From positions 2,356,001 through 2,420,000 of the forward strand of contig NC_081335.1 of the NCBI RefSeq assembly GCF_022539665.2: a stretch of 64,000 bases of DNA. The letters are read 5' to 3'. The notes beneath the pieces are model-generated. The model saw only the letters and a program-made list of their open reading frames with translations. It did not search any database and was not told the origin of the DNA. Made by a program: the position numbers and the translations under genes. Each line of letters opens with the position of its first letter. The first letter of the stretch is position 1. Below are positions 26,922-39,641 of the stretch, in pieces. The stretch comes from Daphnia carinata (lineage: Eukaryota > Arthropoda > Branchiopoda > Diplostraca > Daphniidae).

Positions 26922-27479
26922 GAAAAACATCGGAGAAAGCCTTTTGCAAATTCGAAACTTTCGACTGTAATAATAAGGTGAGGGGGAAGAAAGAGGCAGC
27001 AGCAAAACGAAAAACGTCGGAGATGTGAATGATAGCTTTTGATGCGTGAATGATACACGGCCATTTTTCTTTCGTGTCCCATCGCAGAAGAAAAGTGGGG
27101 GCTCGGTACCGTCGTAGAGTTCAACGAGAAGACAGAGGCTCTTTATTAGTCGTACTGTTTGTTTCTCTTCCGAGCTCTTTTTGTTTTGTTTCTGATGACA
27201 GAATGAGTCCCCGTCCCCGTTTGTATTTTGCTTTAAAAAAAAAAACAAAAACAAAAACAAATTTGGTCTACCACTTTCAAATGCAATATCTTATTCGTTC
27301 AATTGCCAACGTCGCCAAATTTTCCATTTACAGTCCCCGTTTTTATTCTTCAATTGGTTTTTTTCTTCTTAGAAATGTTTTAAAACGCCTTTCGCGAGTA
27401 GAAAACTGACCGTTTGATGGCACTTCGTTTAAATCAAAGTCAGCGGTCGGCACTTCTGACCATTCAAAGAGGCGAAGTC

Positions 27480-27512
<33 letters not shown>

Positions 27513-28318
27513 CACAACAAAACGGGGGGAGAAAATGGAAAACAAGCAAAAAAAAAAACAAAAAACAAAAAACAAAAATAAAAATCGGTAAAATAAAAAT
27601 TTCACACGCTTTCACGACGCTGTTGTGTTTTTTTTTCTCGGATGGACGGGACTGGGTCGCCAAGGGGAAAAAATTCATGTCACGGGGAGAACTAAAAATA
27701 TATACAAGAAGCTTCTCAAAAAAAAAAAAAAAAAAAGATTCCATCTCTCATCGGTGCGGAACAATGTAATAATACATAATAGCCCGCCTGCCGCTATAGT
27801 TGCACGGCTTTTTGAAAATGCCAAACTGCAAAGCGAAGAAACGAAACCAGCCATTTTGGTCCGTTTTGTCCCGACGCAGTCCCGCCCCAGATATTTTTTG
27901 ACGAAGACGTCTGCTGCGTGTTTTTCCCCTCGCCGTATTTTTTTTTATTAACGAGAAACGACAGCCATTTAAAAAGCAAAAAAAAAAAAAAAAAAAAAAA
28001 AATGTGGGTGATGTTATGACGTAACAATGGGTACGTTATTACCTTTTGATCTTCTTTGACGAACCGTGCAGAGATAACTCGCAAAATGAAATGATTGACC
28101 GTGAAATGGCGCAGCCTATTTCGTTAGATTAAAAAAAGAAAAGAAAAAAGAGGGACGAATCATCTTGGCGTAATGTTTTCTAAAAAAAAAGCTATTACTT
28201 TACGAAATGAAGAAGGACTTACGACGCAATACAGCGGGAGATACTTACCTACTTTTTTTTTATTAAGTGCCGTGGCTGACGAACGAAGAAGAAGGAAACA
28301 AGTTATACTGGACGTCTA

Positions 28319-28350
28319 CGACGGCAAACGGTTGCCGCCGTTTGCCGTCG
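28319..28350. repeat. Perfect GC-rich inverted repeat, 13-bp arms, 6-bp loop
   Basis: Left arm CGACGGCAAACGG at 28319-28331, loop TTGCCG, right arm CCGTTTGCCGTCG at 28338-28350. The arms match perfectly and are GC-rich in an AT-rich region, so the hairpin would be stable if transcribed. Confidence 0.92.
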
Positions 28351-29754
28351 CAATTGCGGGAAGTCGTAGGTTTTCAACGGCCCAAAAAATATCGTTAAAA
28401 AAGAAATTTCAAAAAAAAAAAAAAAAGAGGCTCGTGTTTTTTGTTGTTGTTTTGCCTTGTTTCATTTGTTTCTTTTTTTGGCCATCCAGCGAAGACGTCT
28501 TGAAAATGGTGTCCCACTTTTCTCTGTTATCCTTCCAGATTACCTAAAAAGGTGATCGGCACAAAACACTCGGCAGAACCATTTGTATTTGGGCTGCTGC
28601 AGGGGAGGTATAACCGCAGTGCTGTCAACTAATCACATTTCAGTGTAAAAAAAAAAAAAAAAAAAAAAAAGATAACAGGACCGATCGATCGGTTTCTTCT
28701 TCTTTTGAAACTAGGCCAATGTCAATTTTTAGCGCCCGCAACGGTCGGTTGGCGTTGCGGCCAACGGCACATTTCACGACACTTGCCAACTGGGTCAAAG
28801 TTGACCGCAACCAAGACAAATAATCTATCCGCATTTCTTTTTTTTTCTTTTTTTTATGAAGTGCGCACGCATTCATTTTCTTGTGTGTGTTACAATTTAG
28901 TTTTTTGTGTTTGTTTTTTATTTTCAATTTTTGAAGTTTGAAACTACCGTTTGCTAAACCTCCTCTTCCTTCGACACAAGTCGTTAAATGCATCCCCAAA
29001 CACATTGGGAGGACAGGCGACAACGGGTTGGGTCATCCAACCGCAAATCCGTTAGCATTAGCCAACCTTTTTTTTTTTTGTTGTTGTTGTTGTTGTTGCG
29101 CACGTTTCAAACAGACTGTACGTTAGTTAATGGCATAACCATCACAGACGCACTTTGTCGTGTAAATCGATATTTCATTTCGAATTCTTTAATTCTTGAT
29201 ACTTTGAAAACTGGGTCGTCGGGTCGAACTATCGGTAAAAACAAAAAAAAAATAGAAAACGAGAATGTTATCATCATCGACAGTGACCTAGCACACGGAA
29301 ATTTAATGAAAGGCCGGACAGATTCCCATCTACCTGTGAAAAAAAAATCCCGAACCTAGCGCGCGACATTGATGTATTTACACGTACGTGTAAACCCTTT
29401 TTTTTTTTTTTTCTTTCTTTTCATTTTCTCTTTTCAGCTGGGAAATGTGAGAGTCATCTGCTTTTTCTTATCCAAAAAAAAAAAAAGTATAGCGGAGGTA
29501 CACATCGAAGAAAGAGAAGGTTCTTCTTCCTATAGAAAAAAAGAAAAGAAAAAGAGGTGGGTTTGGTTAGTGGCGTTCCCCCGCGTCTAACTCATCTGCA
29601 TACTACACTGAAAAGAAAACTTTCTCCCGATTTTGCTTCCCAAGATTCAAAAAAGATCGCAGTGCCCTTAGCTATCCGCCTTTCTTTCACTCTCTCGAAG
29701 AACACACATCGCCATCATATTATTTATTATTACTTGGATAACTCTCTCGTTTTT

Positions 29755-29758
<4 letters not shown>

Positions 29759-29790
<32 letters not shown>
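29759..29790. repeat. (TG)16 microsatellite
   Basis: Sixteen TG units, with another TG tract at 29881-29894 about 90 bp downstream. Confidence 0.95.
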
Positions 29791-29793
<3 letters not shown>

Positions 29794-32490
29794 CTTGGAA
29801 TGCTGCGTGCCCCTGATGGGCCAACAGGTCCAGCAGGTCCAGTAACTTTCATTTTTTTTTTTTTTTTTCTTTCCCCGTGCGTGTGTGTGTGTGTCTGTGG
29901 CCGGATGACTTTCCTTCATAGACACACAATTTGATTCTTGTTGACGAGTCATTCATTATCGGAACTTGTTTCCTTTTTTCGGCACAACAATTCAACGATG
30001 CGGAATCAGCGGGGCCCGCCCGACGTGCATTTGATTCAATCGATTGATAACGAGGGAAGTTCAACAAAGAGGAGAAAGGAACTTATTATTCTTTCACGAG
30101 TACTGGCATCCCCTTCTACCTGTGCCGAGAGAATATGAGGCAGGTGAAAGCTCGTCTGGCAAACGTATTGATAAATCTCGAATCGTTTGATCGTTTCCAA
30201 CTTTGCCGCAGCTGCCGTTTTTGTCCGTTTTAAAGCGCCACGCACACACTCTATAAGACGTCGTAAAAAATCTACACAAAAGACGCCTCTTTTTATATCA
30301 AACATTATTTATTTTTGTTTTGTTTTTTTCTACTTCGTGGACGGGCCCCATCTGGGCTCTGTTGTAAAAGAAAATAAGGATCTTTTGAATAGCTTCTAAA
30401 AAGAAAAAAAAAAAAAAAAAAAAAAAGAAGGGAGGCGGCGTAGCAACGACACTCGCGATCAATCGGAAACGGGGGACGATTATGGACGCGGGATTTTTTT
30501 TTTTTCAAGAATAGCTTTTTATTGAACGACGCACAGAATAGGCCGGCCCTTTTTTTTTTACTCTGTGTCAAAACACGCATTTAACGTGACGCGATACGCA
30601 ACGACCCCAATGATGATGGGAAATCGACACGACAAAAAATATTTTTTTTATTCTTGGAAACTCACCAATCGATTAGAGATTTACGGGGCACGCGTGTAAA
30701 ACAATAGTTTTTTTTTTTTTTTTTTTAAGAGAGAACGGAGATGAAAAAAAAGAAAAAGAAAAGAAGAACCGGAATAGATGACATCCGCTCGGTGAAAGTC
30801 TCATCACAAAAAAAAACAAAAAAACATTTTATTTTATTTTTTTTTTTTTTTTAGAAAAATTTCCAGGAATTTAGTTTTTTTTTTCCTCTTTTGTTAAACA
30901 TTGTCAAAACATTCCGTCGGTTTGTGTCCCTTGTATTATGCCAGCTATTTTTTCCTCGGCAAAGTTCGAGTATCAGGCCGCGTCACACGTCCGCAAGACG
31001 TGATCGCCATTTGTCATGTTTCTTTTCGTCCACCTTTTTTTCTTTTTCTTTTTTTTCTCGGCCAGGGACGCTATTAAAATACTCCGTTCTGCCAGGGCTG
31101 GTCAAAAACAAAACAAACAAAAAACAAAACAAAAAAAAATGTTATTTTTAAAATGCAAACAAATGCCCGCCATTCGGAGAAAGTATGCATCACTTGGAAT
31201 GCGCAGCTTCTCTTTCACCTTTCTCTCAGTTATTTATTTATTTATTTTTATTTTTTTTTGTTTTTTGTTTGAATCTTGTATGAGTTTTCTCTTTCTGCGC
31301 GATAAAGGAATAGACGCCCAGGCAGAAGAGATAGAAAGAGAAAAGAGGCGCATTAACGGCAGGTAGAATAAACGAATCATCCCTTTCCATTTTCTGAAAT
31401 CGTACCCCCCTCTCCGAAAGGGGGCTGTGTGTGTGTGTTTTTCAGCTCCCTGTTTGTAGACGAACCTCATCACGGATGCGATTCACGTTCGAAACAGATC
31501 CACTTTTCCATCGGCTTCTATCGGTCGTTGGCATCGGAGAAAAGAAAGAAAGAAAAAAAAAAACTCTCAGAGATTACACACACATCACGAAAAACACTTA
31601 AACTCGTTCGTTTCCACCTCTTTCCTGAATGATGGATACAAACATTTTTTTTATTGGAATTTAATTTCAACTGTTCCTTGTTTTATGGGAGCTTTTTTTT
31701 TTTCACTTTGATTACATTTTTTGGATAGAAAATAGATTTTTTTTTTGTTGCGTAATATTTTGAAGAAGAAGAAGAAAAAAAACCGGAAATGATGCGTTTT
31801 GTCTGGTGTTATACTCGTCCAGACGGCGGGAATCGGTCACCCACCCCTTTTCTAAAAAAAAAAAAAAAAAGAAACGGAGAAAATTTTGTCGTAAAAAAAA
31901 AAACGTAGAAAAAAAAAAGAAAATGAGAGAAAGAAGAAGACTAAAAAAAAAAAAAACGAGAGAAAACAATTTTTCTGGGTCATTAGGGCTGGCCACGCCG
32001 CTGTATAACACACTGCACGCAATAGGTTGGGAACGCGTGGGTGGATTGTACCGGTATCGGTGGGAGTGAGCCGTCGCAATAGACGGTCATTGTTCACGTA
32101 CCGCAAAATTGCTGTTGATTGTTTGCTTTATATTTCTATTTTTTTTTTTTTTTACTTCTTGTATTACTTTGAATAGCGCCCCTACTGTACATCGCCTACT
32201 TTCCCCAATGCCTCCCACCGAGTTCTGTCTGTTCAAACTTTAACAAAAAAAAAAAAAAAAAATGGATTTGGAGAAAACGGAAGAAATGAAGATAGAGAAT
32301 TTGAAGCAACTTGTTCGTATCTAACGGCTATGTCTAGGTGTTGTAGTTTGTTGCTTTTTTTTTTGTTGTTGGGGGCTGCCAGGTTACATGACCCACCCAC
32401 TGTCTCACGTAGACCCAACTCGATACTCTATCGGCTTACGATGGTACTTTGATGTAAAAGGTAGAAAGAGAGGGAGGTATACCCAATTTA

Positions 32491-32518
32491 GTTGTTGTTG
32501 TTGTTGTTGTTGTTGTTG
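32491..32518. repeat. (GTT)n microsatellite
   Basis: Nine GTT units. A similar tract lies at 29079-29098. Confidence 0.95.
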
Positions 32519-33615
32519 GCGGGTGCCTTACTACGAGCGAAACGCCAGGCCGCGTGACTTCAACAACGATACGAGTTCATTCGCCTTTGGTCATTCGCAC
32601 TGACCAGTTTGACTGTTGTATCTTTTTCGAAAAATATCACGCTTCATTACACAGCACTTCCTTCCGGAGTCTGTGTCAATGTTTTGATCTCATCATTCTC
32701 TCTTTCTTTTTTTTTTTTTGTGTCTGTTCTTTCGTGGTGATACAAAAAAAAAAAAAAGCCGTGACTGACAGTGAAGTTGTTTCTCGAGTTTACCCAAAGA
32801 CAAACAATTTTATGTTTTTCTTTCTTTTTGACACGTGAAGGAAAAAAAAAAAAGATTAACATACACAAAGAGATAACAAGTGCGACACACAAACGAAGAA
32901 GTAAAAGATCGGGGAGGTTTCCCTTTTCTTTTGAAAATGTATCGGATTTTCGGTGTCGTCGACGAACGAATAAGACCGGCATTCATAGTGCACCGACCGG
33001 CGTCCATTTTCTTCCAAGATCGGTGTTACGCACCTCCTATCCTGGTACGTCGGTCTCTTTACATCATCTTCTATATGCTTTGGAATACGTTTTTTTTTAA
33101 TATTTACCTTACTTGTTTGGTGGCCTCTTTTTGTACCTCGTTGACACTCGCCAAAGAGGATGTCATTTCTTTTTCTTCAAAGAAAAACAGAACGGCAGTA
33201 CAGAGGGGGGGGGGGGGGATACATATCTCTTGTTGATTTTGACGTTCTGGACAAGCTCCACTTGTGAATAGCGATGACTGTATCTTATCCGGAAAGTGGT
33301 TCTAGAAACTATCACACTCTACTTTATCTCTATTTTTTTTTATTTTTTTTTTTTAAGTAGAATAATAATATCATCATCTTCTCCTCTTTTTTTTTTTTTT
33401 TTTTTTTCTTCACGTTTCTTGAGCTTCGCTGTCCGTCTGTCGTTATCTGTTGTCCGTGCGATGACGGCTGCATATGTACACGCATTTCCATTTTTTTTTT
33501 CTTCCAGAGAGGCATCAGTCAAATATTAAGGGCGGGGAGTTGATATGCCGCATTCTTATTTTTTTTTTTTTTTTTTTTCTTCTTCTTCTTCTTCACCCCT
33601 GGGTCGTGTGTTTTT

Positions 33616-33635
33616 CATGTTATGTACATAACATG
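33616..33635. repeat. 20-bp perfect palindrome
   Basis: CATGTTATGTACATAACATG reads the same on both strands, without a loop. It may be a dimeric transcription-factor site or a cruciform. The flanks do not extend the symmetry. Confidence 0.92.
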
Positions 33636-34555
33636 GAACCGAGAAAAGCACTTGGGCCTATGCACACACGTACAGGATTATTATTTTTTTTTAATTTTTT
33701 TTTTTCAAAAGAGCCGTGTCGTTTCCCATTTGATTTTTTCTTCTTCTGAATGAACTTGCGACGGGCGGATGATGACGCAGCCGTGCATACCTCACACACA
33801 CCGTGCGTGACCTGAATATTCCCCACCACACACGGCATGCAGCGCAACAGTTAAAAAGACGGCTCCGTGTAGCGCCCGTGTGGCCAACAACGAGTCGCTT
33901 TTTGAGACGGCAATGGGCCACTAGAGGAGAACACGTAACGCATCAACTTCCGCTCCGCTCGTTTCGATTTTTTTTTTTTTTTCTTTTCGTTTCTCTTTTC
34001 CACCCTGTTAAAATTTTGAACATTATTTGTTGTTTTTTTTTTTTTTTCTTACTCTTCTTTTTTTTTTTTTTTTTTTTTTTTTTATAGAAATTGGTTTATA
34101 TAGTGTATGCATACTTTTTTTTTTAGTATTGTGATGGTTATACGACCGTCGCAGTCAACGAGTCGAAAGTTGGTCACCGCACACGTTCACGCTTGTTCCT
34201 TCCGTGAATTTTTGATTTTGATTTTTTTTTTCTTAAACAAAAAGGAGGGAAGAAAAAAAAAAAAATGAAAAATACAGTCCCGGACGTTTGTCTTTTTGTT
34301 GTTGACAAGTTGATCACCGTGACTCGAATAAAAATCGAGAAAAAGAAGAAGAAGAAGAAGAAGCTTAAACAAGGCAGGAAAACATTTTGAATAGTGAAAA
34401 GAAGCACACATGCAAACTGTGTGCATATTCAAGATTTTCTTTGATGATTTCGAATTTTTTCTTTTTTTCGTTTGTCAGCGTTTGCTGGAACGAATGACAA
34501 ATGCAAAAAAAAAAACTCTTCCTCTTGTCGCCCAAAATTAGTCGTCGACCATTTT

Positions 34556-34590
<35 letters not shown>

Positions 34591-35390
34591 ACCAAATTGT
34601 TATATCATCACGATGATTTTGTATATACTTCTTTTTTTTTTTTTTTTATCTCTCACATTCGTATGTTTCGTGTGACAACCGTTACTTATATGAGAAAAAG
34701 AGATCTTTAAAAAAAAGGATGGGATAACAAGGAAAATGGTGTCTTTAACGCCTATTCCATATACACCGCAATACACACACGTGTGTGTAGTGTCGGTGCT
34801 CCGGGACGAGAGAGTGGATGGAGTTTTTTGTTTTTTTTTTCTTTTTAAAACTAACTTTCTCTTCTTACGTTTGCCTCCCACAATCTCCAGTAGAGGAAAA
34901 GAACTTGCTAAAAAAAAAATGAAATGTTCATTGACTCTTTTTTTTTTTTTTTTTTCTTAGGAGAAAATAAGACAGTGAGGTACTCGTGCAAAGGTGGATA
35001 TCTTGTTTGCATAATTGAGTTCTACATGTTGAATGCGTGCGAGACGCTACAAGGGGATGCCCACTCACTGGGGTTACACTTAGACGTTCAAGCGCAAAAA
35101 AAAAAATAGAGGTACCAACGCGAGTCGGCGTGAGCTACACGCCCCAAGATGAAATGCAGAATCAGGAGAAAGGAGGGGAGGAAAGAGAGAAAGAGAGAGA
35201 GGATTTTTGCTCTGTGTCTAATAACCCGTACATCTACATACTACGCTTTCACCTGTTGCATGTGATGGAACGTCTATTGAAGCGCCACTATACAGGTAGT
35301 GCAGTTGCCTGTACGTACGCAATCAGGAAGCAAAAAAGGGCGGTGGTACGTTACCCTCAGCTTGCATTCATTCGGCAATCATCCAGACAT

Positions 35391-35391
<1 letters not shown>

Positions 35392-35429
<38 letters not shown>
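35392..35429. repeat. (CA)19 microsatellite
   Basis: Nineteen CA units, the longest dinucleotide tract I saw. Confidence 0.95.
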
Positions 35430-35434
<5 letters not shown>

Positions 35435-38400
35435 AGTTTCTCTTCGATAATTACGGCACTTTTAATGAAGCTCCTTTCAATTCCTTGCCAGGTGTAGGTG
35501 GAGGAATAGCGTACGCGATTATATAGGAGTTCTCCCTTTTTTTTTTTTTTTTTTTGGCTGGCGGGAAATTCAAATACCGTAGCAGTGCACTTTGTTTCGC
35601 GTTCTACTTCTCCTTTTTATTATTATTATTTTTTTTTTTTAAAGTCGCAATGTCTGTAATATTCCGCCAATGGCGATGTTCCTCCGGTAAAACACGTAGA
35701 CCATCGAGTTCTTGTTTGTTTTTTGTTTTTTTATTTTTTTTTGGAGAAAGTGAGAGCGGAGTACAGACAAAATAATCAGACAGATGATGATGCCATCACG
35801 CTCTTCTCTCTTCGTGTTTGTCATCTCCATCTTTGCGTTTGCATTATTCATTTCCATTTAACCCACATTTTGTTTGGCATAAAAGAAAAGGCAAATTGTC
35901 TATTTCTGGAAGATGTAGGTTTTCTTTTTTTTTTTTTTTTTTTTTTCCTTCGTGAGATTGCCATTGAAGTAGTCGGGCTAGAGTTATAAACAAAACGTAG
36001 ATGCTGCAGAACACCGCTGTGAATCTTTGATTCGTTTGGGGTAAATTGAAAAATTCCACCCCGCTTTATTGATAGGGACGGATTAATAATTATGCGTGTT
36101 CCCCTATGGTTTGATTAACATAGCGTAATTACGATGGAAAGGGAGAAAAAGAATATTTTTATTTATCTCGCTCGTAAAGAAAAGAGGATAAAATAATAAT
36201 AATAAAAAAAAAAAGACAAGCGCATTTTGAATAATCAACGGTAACGTCCGAACTATACAAAACTTATTTTATCTAATCCGACTAGTCACCTTCCAAAAAG
36301 AAAAAAAAAAAAAGCTTTTTTTTTTTTTGTTTGTTACATGATAATCTCAGCACTATGCCTAAACTTGTCCGTTCATCTTCTTCCTTTTTTTTTTTTTTTT
36401 TCTTCGTCTTTCAAAATTGCTACCGGAATCCGTTCCCCACAGAAAACGGCATTGCGGTTGTTCTTAAAACATTTCTCTTTCTCTTCTTTCTTTTCAAATG
36501 GAATTAACAACAAATCCGGCACCGGATGGCATCCCCCTTTTTTTTTTTTTTTTTTTTTTATTTCTCCTGTCAGACGACTAAAGAGAAAATTTCAAGTTGG
36601 TGATTTATTTTCTGAAAAATAAAAGAGGCGCTACTTAGAGAGGAGTAGCTAATAGCGACGAGAGCGCAGGGAAGGAGACGGTTGGAGAAGATAAGATGAC
36701 ACCATAGTCCTATCGCTTGATTTGTCACCATTCTTTGGCGCTCGTACACGTACGCGCATCACCGTTACTTTCTTTCTTGAAAGAATTTTTTTTTTTTTTT
36801 TTTTTTTTCTTCGAAAAAGACATATATCGTTTTTCTAAGTTTTCTTATCATGCCGTTGCACTCTGCCATCCCTCGTCGACTACATCTTTGCCTTGAATCG
36901 TTCTATTTATTTTTACAACGTCTTGAGAAAAGAGCCGGTCCTGCACCGGTGTCGCCACTCTCTCCTTCTTGCCACGCAAAGGGATGCGACATCCAAAAAG
37001 AGAAACAGAAAATGTTTAAGGGAAAAAAAGGATATCGATATTTGGCAATGTTTACCTTCTTTGGTTAGAGCGTTGCGTGGTGTAAGAAAGGCGATTTCAT
37101 GAATGGTTTCTCTCACTTTTTTTTTTTTTTTTCCAGTCTATTTATTTGAATATCCTTGGAACGGTGTTGGCTGTTCTTGCAGATATTTTTGTGATTGCGC
37201 CAATTGTCGGTGATGGCAGCAGCACGAGCGCCATTTTTGTACTGTCTTTATTCCAAAAAAAGAGCTCATTTTTTAGATTGTATGGCGCGGCTCGGCAAAC
37301 ACAGAAAATATCTATCATTTTGATACAAATAGCTTTCTGTCGATTGTTGTGGGGGCCCCCTTTGGCATTTTTGCGGTCATTGGTTTAGTTTTTCTTTTCT
37401 TTTTTTTTTTTTTTTTTTTTCAAGTTTCATTTCCGACGCGAGAGTTCAGAAACTCCGGCGGTCCGGTTTCACTTCCGAGCACCTTGCTCTGCATGTCTGA
37501 TTCCTTATTCCATTCGCCCTTTTTTTTTTCTTTTTTTTTTTCTTTTTTCCAAAACAGTTATTGTGTGTACAGTCTATAATATCGCCGTAGAGGACTCATT
37601 TCGAAATTGTTTGTCTCGGTCTCTCACGCGTGATTCGTGTAGCCCCGAGAAATACAGGGAAAAAAAAGGAGCCCTTCGCTCTGAGTTTGAAGTAAAAAAA
37701 AATATATATATATAGAAAGGAGAGAAACGAATAGAGAGAGAGAGAGTCACGGTACCAATTGTCCTCAATTAACGGTAGATACACGAAAGAGAGAGAGACT
37801 ATCATGTAGTTTTAGTTTATATATATATATATATGTACGTACAGTTCTTTTTTTTTGGTTCCATTCCATTGCCTGATTCGTTCAGCTCTCCTTGATGGGT
37901 AAGAAAAGAGAGAGAGAGAGAAAATTCGGAAATGCGTTGTTTTTGTTTTTGTGTGCGTAATCGTGATCGTAAAAAAGAAAAGAAAAACATTTTTCCTTTC
38001 TTCCCCTCACTAAACAAAAAAAAAAAAAGAAAAATGTAGTGACCGCTCTAGTTGATGGGTTGGGTGTTGGACTTGTCCGTTATTAACCAGAACGAGAGGT
38101 AATAAGGGAGTCCCTTAAAAGAGACAGGAGCATAACAGTAGGGGGGAGCGAGGGGGCAAAGATGTTAATGCACACACACACACACACACACTTGACAGTG
38201 CCGCTCGTTTCTTCTATTTATTGTTGTATTATTGAAAAAAAAACAAAAAAAAAAACACAGTCGGAGGTCAAAAAATCAAATCCCCCTCTTTTTTTGGGGG
38301 GAAAGGACGGAGGGGGGGGGGAGGTTATTCTTGAATTTTTAAAGCAGAGGGGTTGCGTGAGCGCCAGGCGTCTAACGGACCCTGCACTAAGCCGCCTTTT

Positions 38401-38817
38401 CTTTAATATTATATGATGCGCTGTACAGATGTACCATTAGAGATTTCCAACACGATCCTAAGAAAAGCGGGCGGTCCCCTCTCCTCGACTTGAAATCGTC
38501 GTATAAAAACGAATAAAAAGTTACTTTAATAATAAAAAAAAAAATGATTACAGAAATTCTCTTGAAAAAAAAAAAATCCCCCCTTGTTTGGTTTTTTTTT
38601 TGTATGTATGTGTACGTGACGTCTTTCGTCATGGAACATGCGGGAAAGAAAAAAAAAAATGAAGAAGCGCTTTCATCCACGCTATTAGCCAAAAGGGATG
38701 TGAAACATTTCTGCGATCACAGCGAAAACAAGAAAATATGGAGAATTAAATATTAAAAAATAAAAAAAAAGAAAATGTATTTCGACTGATAAATGAAAAA
38801 GGAATTCCGCTGCTGGA

Positions 38818-38825
38818 TGACGTCA
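38818..38825. promoter_or_regulatory. CRE (TGACGTCA)
   Basis: A full palindromic CREB/ATF site in the long non-coding stretch, followed by CGCAG. Function unknown. Confidence 0.3.
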
Positions 38826-39195
38826 CGCAGATGAATCGTACCGGGGGGAAACTCCACAGTAGGCGGCGGGATAATGATGATGACGCCGAAAACAAAAACA
38901 AAAAAAAAAAAGAACGCGTGTGATTTTTTTTTTTTTTTTTTTGTTTCTTTTGCCTTTTTCAGACGTCCCAGAAGATGGTGTCGACTGATGATGGTTGATT
39001 GTTGTTTGAAAAGAATTTTCCCGAGGGTTCGTTGCCCTTGACCCGCAGTCCAAATTTTCTTCAGCCGCTTGTTTGCGTGCGTTTTTTTTTTCATTTTTCA
39101 TCGTGCACTATGCGCTGTAATCTGGCAGTTCCACTCGACTTTCCCGTTTCTTATTCATTCCCCATTTGCGCACATCTGGCAACGTTTCCTCAGAG

Positions 39196-39213
39196 ATGCA
39201 ACACCTGTTGCAT
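39196..39213. repeat. Short inverted repeat, 8-bp arms, 2-bp loop
   Basis: ATGCAACA and TGTTGCAT are separated by CC. It is perfect but short, so chance occurrence is plausible. Confidence 0.8.
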
Positions 39214-39616
39214 CATTGACGCAATATCGCGCTTGACAAATGACGACGATACGTGAAAAGGATCGAACTCACGCTCTATCGGCACTTGCACCGCTGTCAC
39301 GTAAAATGAATGGCGAGAACGTTTCGGAAAAAAAAAAAAAGGGAAACAAAATTAAAAGGATGTGAAGAAAGGCGAGATAGTTGTCCCTCTCACTTTTTTT
39401 TATTTTTAAAATTCATGAATTAATCATTAATTCGGGAATATTTAAAAGAACGCGGAACCTTGACCCCCATAAAAAAAAACAACTTTTGATTCATCAAACA
39501 GTTGATACCATCTAACTTTTTCTTAACGAATACGAGATCCATTGTAAACATTTTTATTTTTCGGATGGTTTAGATAACAAAACAACGGGAAAACGGCCAT
39601 GTTTCTTTTGTTTTTT

Positions 39617-39641
39617 TCTCTCTCTCTCTCTCTCTCTCTCT
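39617..39641. repeat. (CT)n microsatellite
   Basis: About twelve TC units directly after a T run. Confidence 0.95.

Noticed and set aside
26667-27260. 197-codon minus-strand ORF
   Set aside because: Dominated by poly-Phe from A runs, with no splice sites, codon bias or recognisable motif.
29811-29850. Collagen-like GPTGPAGPV repeat
   Set aside because: Only three Gly-X-Y units beside a GT repeat, followed by poly-Phe; a two-copy tandem of AGGTCCAGC explains it.
39255-39300. tRNA-like B-box (GGATCGAACTC) on the minus strand
   Set aside because: The T stem does not pair and no A box or acceptor stem could be built.
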